The notes beneath the pieces were generated by a model that saw nothing but the letters and a program-made list of their open reading frames with translations, was not told where the DNA came from and searched no databases. Positions 3,301 through 5,947 of a DNA stretch of 5,947 nucleotides are shown here, one piece after another (within the stretch, counting starts at the first letter, position 1; the number at the start of each line of letters is the position of its first letter). The position numbers were made by a program, and so were the translations under genes. Source of the stretch: Desulfovibrio sp. (GTDB taxonomy: Bacteria > Desulfobacterota > Desulfovibrionia > Desulfovibrionales > Desulfovibrionaceae); NCBI GenBank assembly GCA_031255035.1, contig JAIRTI010000219.1, positions 1 through 5,947 of the forward strand, written 5' to 3'.

Positions 3301-5947
3301 GGCTTTCGACCGTCGCTTTTTCCTGCGGAATCAGGCGCTCGTCAAAGACGCTGACATAGCGGTTGTTGCGGTATACGGTATGCCAGTTGCCCTGGACCAG
3401 GAATATTTCATAGGCGAGCGTTCCGCAGTCGACAGCCTTGCCTTCGGGGTTGACGGCGGCCACCTCAAGGCTGAGCGGGGCGTTGGCCGCCGGCGCCTGT
3501 TCCGGCGCTTTCAGGCCCAGCAGATAGGGCGTGGGAAAGGCGGTGAACGACGCGCTGCGCGAGGTCCAGCGGCCGCCGTCCTCCTGGACGCCGCCGATGA
3601 GCAGGACCTTCAGCAGCGCCGGCGGCTCGGCCCAGTCGGCCGGGGCTGAAAACGCGACATCGGCCCGGCCGTCCCCGGCAAGCTGCCCCGTAATGTAGCG
3701 CAGGTTGACCTGGGTGTCGAAATCGCGCTCGGCGTCGCCGAAGACATAGTCGTCCCAACCCTGGGGCAGGAACGGCGCGGACGTGACCTGATAGCCTATT
3801 TCATAATTGAGATTCGCGCCCGGCGCGCCGAAGAGATAGCGGCCGCCGAAATCCAGCGCGAGTTCCCGGCCCGGGAGCAGGATGTCCGCTTCCGGAGCGA
3901 GCGTGACTTCGAGCCGGGGCGGGACAAAGTCCTCCACCGCGAAGGAGCAGTTGCCCAGAACCCCTCCGTTGCCGGGAATTTCAAGTTCCGCCCGGTAGGC
4001 GCCGGTGGGCGCGGTGGCGGGCAGGGTGAAGGCGAAATCCGCGCCGCCCTCGGCGGACAGGGTGGCCGAACCGGCGGCCGCCTCAAGCCCCCGCGATGAG
4101 GTCACGCGGAATTTTACCGGGAAGGGCTTCGGGGCCTTGTGATCCCTGTCGCGCACAAAGGCCTTGAAGTTGACGGTCTCCCCTGGGCGGAAAAGGCCGC
4201 GCGGCATATAGACAAAGGCCTCGTACCCGGCGTCCAGGTATGGGACCAGAGCGGCGTCGGGCAAAGAGACGGCGCTTTCGTAATTCAGCGGCAGGAACGT
4301 GATGTCGTCCGTGCCGTCGTCGGTCTGCACGGTAACGACATAGGGGGCGTTCTCGGCGTCCCAGGGCTGGTCGCGCTTGTGCAAAAACACGCCGTCGGGC
4401 CCGGTGAAGCCTCTGGCGATGAGCTGATTTTTTTGCGAGTACACCTTGACGGCCGCGTCCCGCAAGGGCTCGGCCGAGCTTATGCCCGCCGTGAAGACCG
4501 TAATGCCCGAGGGAAAGACCCTGGCGCTGACGCCGATATCGGTCAGCACCACCAGACGCCGTTCGCTGTGCACCTCTGTAAAAGGCTCGGGTCCGCCATG
4601 GTTGACTTTATACCCGTCAAGCTCCAGTTCGAAAACGCCGCGCTTCCCCTTGGCCAGACTTTCAACGTCCAGCGAACGCCGGACAATCTCGTTGGCTTGC
4701 GCGTTCCTGACCTCAATTTCCTGCACGCTCAGGCTGTTCATGAGCCCTCTGGCCGTGTAGTCCGGCTCAAGGGCCATGAAGGGCAGATTGTTGTCGTACT
4801 GGCGTCTGAGCGTGACCGTTACCTGATCCAGATTGACGAGGGTGACGGCCACCCGGCTGCCGAAAAGGGGCGTCAGGAAGTTGCCCGGCTCGGCAAAGCG
4901 CACGGCCGGCTCGTAATCGGGCACGGTGATTGAGGCCGAGCGCGCCGTTTTCAGAACCTTGCCGGAAATATCCGTCAATCCCGGCTTGAGAGTGACCGTC
5001 AGCGCCATGCCCGGAACGAGCTTTTCCCTGAAATTGATTGCTGTGGCGTCAGCGCTGAGGGTGAAGGGGATATCGGGCTGAACGTCGATAAATTCCTTCT
5101 GCGCGTGGTCCGCCAGGCCGGTGTTCATGTCGAAGGTCGCCTGGATTTGGCCGGAAGCGTTTTCGTTGGCGTAGGGCGAATAAAAACGGATGTCGGAAGG
5201 CAGATCGCCCGTGCCCTGCATGCGGGTGACGCCGGCTTCGTCAGGCTCGGGCAGGCGCAGGGTGGCCTTGTATTGCGCGCCCAGTCCGAGGGGGCGCTTG
5301 TCTTTGGGCTCGTCGACGCGCAGGGTGAAGCTAAGGACACGGCGGTACTTGCCGAGCCCGATCACGACTTTTTGAGCGCTGCCTTCCTCAGGCCCCTGGG
5401 AAAGATCGACAGGAAGGGCCTCCCCGCTTTCCTCATCCTTGACGGTCAAATGCTCGGCCAGGGCCTCCCTGGTGACGGGCCGTGAAAAATCAAGACTGAG
5501 CATCTGTTTGAATTCCGTGGCGCTGTAAGCGCCGGGCTGGGCCTGGCGAAGCTTGACGGCCTCGGTTTTGAAAGAAAAAACATAGCGCGCCGGGCGGCCG
5601 TCCAGGCTTGCGAGGCTCTCCTTGAAATACAGGGAATAGGCCTGGCCCGGAATGAAATCCTGGCCAGCGGCAAAAGCGAAGCTTCTTTCCGTCAGCCAGC
5701 GCCCTTCACCCTTGAGGGGCGGTTCCAGCACAAAGGGCATGTCCCCGGCGGCAACCGGCTTGTCCAGGGCGTCTTTTTCAACCATGGCTTCGGCAAAGGT
5801 GACCAGTATCGGCTTTTCGCGCTGAAGCACGCGGCGGTCCATGATGTTGACGCTGGTGATGGCCGCCGGCGCGCCGTTGCCTCCGGCCCCGGATTCCGGG
5901 CCGGATTGCCGGCATTTGGAGACGGCGAAAAGGACGGTCAGCGCCAG
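395..5947 (-). CDS. Bacterial alpha-2-macroglobulin, thioester type (YfhM-like), 5'-partial
   Basis: A large periplasmic protease trap: in this family a protease cuts an exposed bait region, the protein changes shape, and an activated Cys-Gln thioester can bind the attacker covalently. Numbering from the first visible codon (5947-5945), the frame shows a hydrophobic tail (1-9) and Cys12, then N-terminal Ig-like/MG domains from about 31 to 560. An MG2 (A2M_N) signature with RGLFRPGETV lies near 580-597. MG3 with FAVEDFVPPRLEV follows near 669-681. The bait-region domain spans about 936-1145, including VALVDEGILSL and FKTPDPLS. The A2M core has LPEYSGKARLMVVG near 1167. The thioester motif CLEQ is at 1369-1372 within an alpha-toroid domain (about 1340-1645, with TPSGGFGAWPG). 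A C-terminal MG-type domain ends in a TAG stop. At 1850 or more residues it is longer than E. coli YfhM (about 1650). The ATG at 5842 lacks a Shine-Dalgarno sequence and falls inside the first Ig-like domain, so the start lies beyond the window. The presence of CLEQ argues against the thioester-less YfaS type. Family assignment is very secure; the cellular role is inferred from the family. Confidence 0.96.
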   Translation of the reverse strand: MALTVLFAVSKCRQSGPESGAGGNGAPAAITSVNIMDRRVLQREKPILVTFAEAMVEKDALDKPVAAGDMPFVLEPPLKGEGRWLTERSFAFAAGQDFIPGQAYSLYFKESLASLDGRPARYVFSFKTEAVKLRQAQPGAYSATEFKQMLSLDFSRPVTREALAEHLTVKDEESGEALPVDLSQGPEEGSAQKVVIGLGKYRRVLSFTLRVDEPKDKRPLGLGAQYKATLRLPEPDEAGVTRMQGTGDLPSDIRFYSPYANENASGQIQATFDMNTGLADHAQKEFIDVQPDIPFTLSADATAINFREKLVPGMALTVTLKPGLTDISGKVLKTARSASITVPDYEPAVRFAEPGNFLTPLFGSRVAVTLVNLDQVTVTLRRQYDNNLPFMALEPDYTARGLMNSLSVQEIEVRNAQANEIVRRSLDVESLAKGKRGVFELELDGYKVNHGGPEPFTEVHSERRLVVLTDIGVSARVFPSGITVFTAGISSAEPLRDAAVKVYSQKNQLIARGFTGPDGVFLHKRDQPWDAENAPYVVTVQTDDGTDDITFLPLNYESAVSLPDAALVPYLDAGYEAFVYMPRGLFRPGETVNFKAFVRDRDHKAPKPFPVKFRVTSSRGLEAAAGSATLSAEGGADFAFTLPATAPTGAYRAELEIPGNGGVLGNCSFAVEDFVPPRLEVTLAPEADILLPGRELALDFGGRYLFGAPGANLNYEIGYQVTSAPFLPQGWDDYVFGDAERDFDTQVNLRYITGQLAGDGRADVAFSAPADWAEPPALLKVLLIGGVQEDGGRWTSRSASFTAFPTPYLLGLKAPEQAPAANAPLSLEVAAVNPEGKAVDCGTLAYEIFLVQGNWHTVYRNNRYVSVFDERLIPQEKATVESRGGLAALTFIPAQYGAYLVRVTSDDGRVAASRRVSVYGEDGQAVAAGSGRMNAVELSLDKKEYRVGETARLTVKAPYAGTLLLGLERGEQLQTRVVRLEEPGTVLDIPVSEGMDPNITITAWAIRPVRGENREWYSHRAYGSIPLLLARAPHRLKVAADLPERALPDAPLSVPFTVTDERGDPVQGEFSVALVDEGILSLMNFKTPDPLSLFLAQRRAVGESFDAYDALLRPEAKSTPLLAPGGGATMRMAAYQESLSTQRMFLAAFLPVARTDEEGKGLASFDLPEYSGKARLMVVGAAGNRFASGDGNLRIARDIVVEVSAPRAVAPGDAFEVSARLFTPPGEKGARIEGEAQVKVSATGPLELAGDLTRAVPLGKDNGDAVARDPGLRATAARSSGIAAITVDVAVPGREDLSFSKTLEVAVRPPYPRASAWASALIPAGRSQNLAIPDAWLEGTVTNDLSVGDSPVLALLPSLAFLREYPYGCLEQTVSGAWPLLALPEIAKALYPGSAEAAAANAATALTGAVSRTLSMQTPSGGFGAWPGYTQADAWKSAYATFFLVEAKDRVAIPASSLKQALDYMRLLLAAPARSIGGERHAYSVKAFAAFVLTKAGEAPLGWLQHLSEQEDKMAPSGRLFVAGAKAIQAGNAEALKALLAAMKDGLYSDNDKDAYATLESSIRNKSLLLYFWSEVAPGDPDCADLCLDLARELGAAAWQSTQQSGMASLAMGAWLRKSGIGGGGFTAEASAAGKSLGTAQKGSPLLLGPKALPGVDGNGVLPEVSVQVAGEGGAYAVYSARGVPLAPPEPRSRGLRISRVWKDADGKVIDLSSGTARLKKGDRVMVELTIASERFAADIAVSDLTPGGLEVENPRLSFSGEANSEDASESGADETERGGDRNPRTTSPYLDLREDRLLLFYDRLNGKATYSYSMRAVSRGSFALPPLAADAMYDPAFSAITSAGVVIVE
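593..664 (-). other. Acidic low-complexity insert in the C-terminal A2M domain
   Basis: Twenty-four residues (visible-frame 1762-1785) starting EANSEDASESGADETE and ending GGDRNPR interrupt the C-terminal MG-type domain, between VENPRLSFSG and the strand PYLDLREDRLLLFYDRL. The stretch is dominated by Glu, Asp, Ser, Gly and Ala and then turns Arg-rich, so it should be a disordered, solvent-exposed loop between beta strands. The frame continues cleanly on both sides, so it is not a frameshift artefact. Its function is unknown. Confidence 0.7.
1832..1843 (-). other. Thioester motif CLEQ of the A2M protein
   Basis: The codons TGC CTT GAG CAG encode Cys-Leu-Glu-Gln within the context REYPYGCLEQTVSGAWP, a form of the CxEQ consensus in which the Cys and Gln side chains form the internal thioester. 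It sits at the start of the alpha-toroid thioester domain, as in E. coli YfhM and in complement C3. An intact motif indicates a covalent-trapping macroglobulin and not the thioester-less YfaS-like class. Confidence 0.95.
2516..2617 (-). other. Probable bait region of the A2M protein
   Basis: This segment encodes about 34 residues (visible-frame 1111-1144) between the conserved bait-domain stretch ending ESFDAYDA and the start of the A2M core at FLAAFLP. It is rich in Gly, Ala, Ser and Thr with scattered Arg, Lys, Met and Tyr (for example LAPGGGATMRMAAYQES) and looks flexible. In A2M proteins this position holds the protease-sensitive loop whose cleavage triggers trapping. The mix of Arg/Lys, Met/Tyr/Leu and small residues would offer sites to trypsin-like, chymotrypsin-like and elastase-like enzymes. 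The boundaries are judged from the conserved flanks and are approximate. Confidence 0.6.
5912..5947 (-). other. End of N-terminal export segment with candidate anchor cysteine
   Basis: Upstream of the ATG at 5842 the A2M frame stays open and reads LALTVLFAVSKC, followed by a Ser/Gly/Ala/Pro-rich linker (5911-5864) and then the first Ig-like strand. This is what the end of a signal peptide looks like. In E. coli YfhM a lipobox cysteine anchors the protein to the inner membrane. Here Cys12 is preceded by Val-Ser-Lys. Lys at -1 does not fit the usual [LVI][ASTVI][GAS]C lipobox, so lipidation is uncertain and ordinary signal peptidase I cleavage is possible. The positively charged n-region and the start codon are outside the window. 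Confidence 0.6.

Noticed and set aside
1025..3649. An 874-codon open frame on the plus strand
   Set aside because: Its codons are exactly aligned with those of the A2M gene on the other strand. In that register antisense stops appear only where the sense gene uses TTA, CTA or TCA, which are rare in GC-rich genes, so long antisense frames are expected. The translation is Gly/Arg/Ala/His-biased with no recognisable domain, while the sense strand has clear family motifs.
4139..4933. A 264-codon plus-strand open frame
   Set aside because: It lies antisense to the conserved MG domains in the same register as the other shadows, with no motif or start signal of its own.
395..5947. Possible frameshift or pseudogene in the large gene
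   Set aside because: All conserved motifs from the N-terminal Ig-like domains to the C-terminal strand occur in order in one uninterrupted frame, so the gene appears intact apart from the window edge.

Overview
The window is almost filled by one very large gene on the minus strand: a bacterial alpha-2-macroglobulin (A2M) of the thioester-bearing, E. coli YfhM-like type. Its frame is open from the right edge (5947) to a TAG stop at 397-395. That gives 1850 visible residues, and the true start lies beyond the window. The best evidence is a Cys-Leu-Glu-Gln thioester motif in the context YPYGCLEQT, the MG2 signature around RGLFRPGETV, a bait-region-domain signature (VALVDEGILSL, then FKTPDPLS) and the A2M-core signature LPEYSGKARLMVVG. 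The family consists of exported, usually inner-membrane-anchored periplasmic protease traps, so the host should be Gram-negative. The window is clearly GC-rich. From general resemblance I lean towards a Desulfovibrio-like organism, but nothing here proves the taxon.

Layout from right to left, the direction of transcription. 5947-5912 encodes the end of a hydrophobic export segment and a cysteine. Roughly 5860-4950 encodes N-terminal Ig-like domains. The macroglobulin (MG) domains, the bait region (about 2617-2516), the A2M core domain and the thioester domain (about 1930-1013) follow. A C-terminal MG-type domain carrying an acidic low-complexity insert (664-593) ends the protein. A hairpin followed by a T-run at 381-353 is a candidate intrinsic terminator 13 nt after the stop.

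The remaining ~300 bases (1-352) are mostly noncoding and rich in repeats: a 12-bp tandem repeat, two GC-rich palindromes, a REP-like hairpin element and a 10-bp direct repeat. At the far left a good sigma70-type promoter on the minus strand (TTGACA, 18-nt spacer, TATTAA) faces a possible leftward gene whose first 16 codons (48-1) are visible. In E. coli the thioester A2M gene sits beside pbpC, and the basic N-terminus seen here would suit a membrane-anchored protein such as PbpC. However, 16 residues cannot identify it, and a convergent plus-strand gene tail is not excluded.

I see no mobile element, CRISPR, tRNA/rRNA or evidently new multi-gene system. The long plus-strand open frames are codon-aligned antisense shadows of the A2M gene. 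The points worth following up are the mis-placeable start codon, the unusual residue before the candidate lipid-anchor cysteine, the acidic insert and the structured intergenic region.
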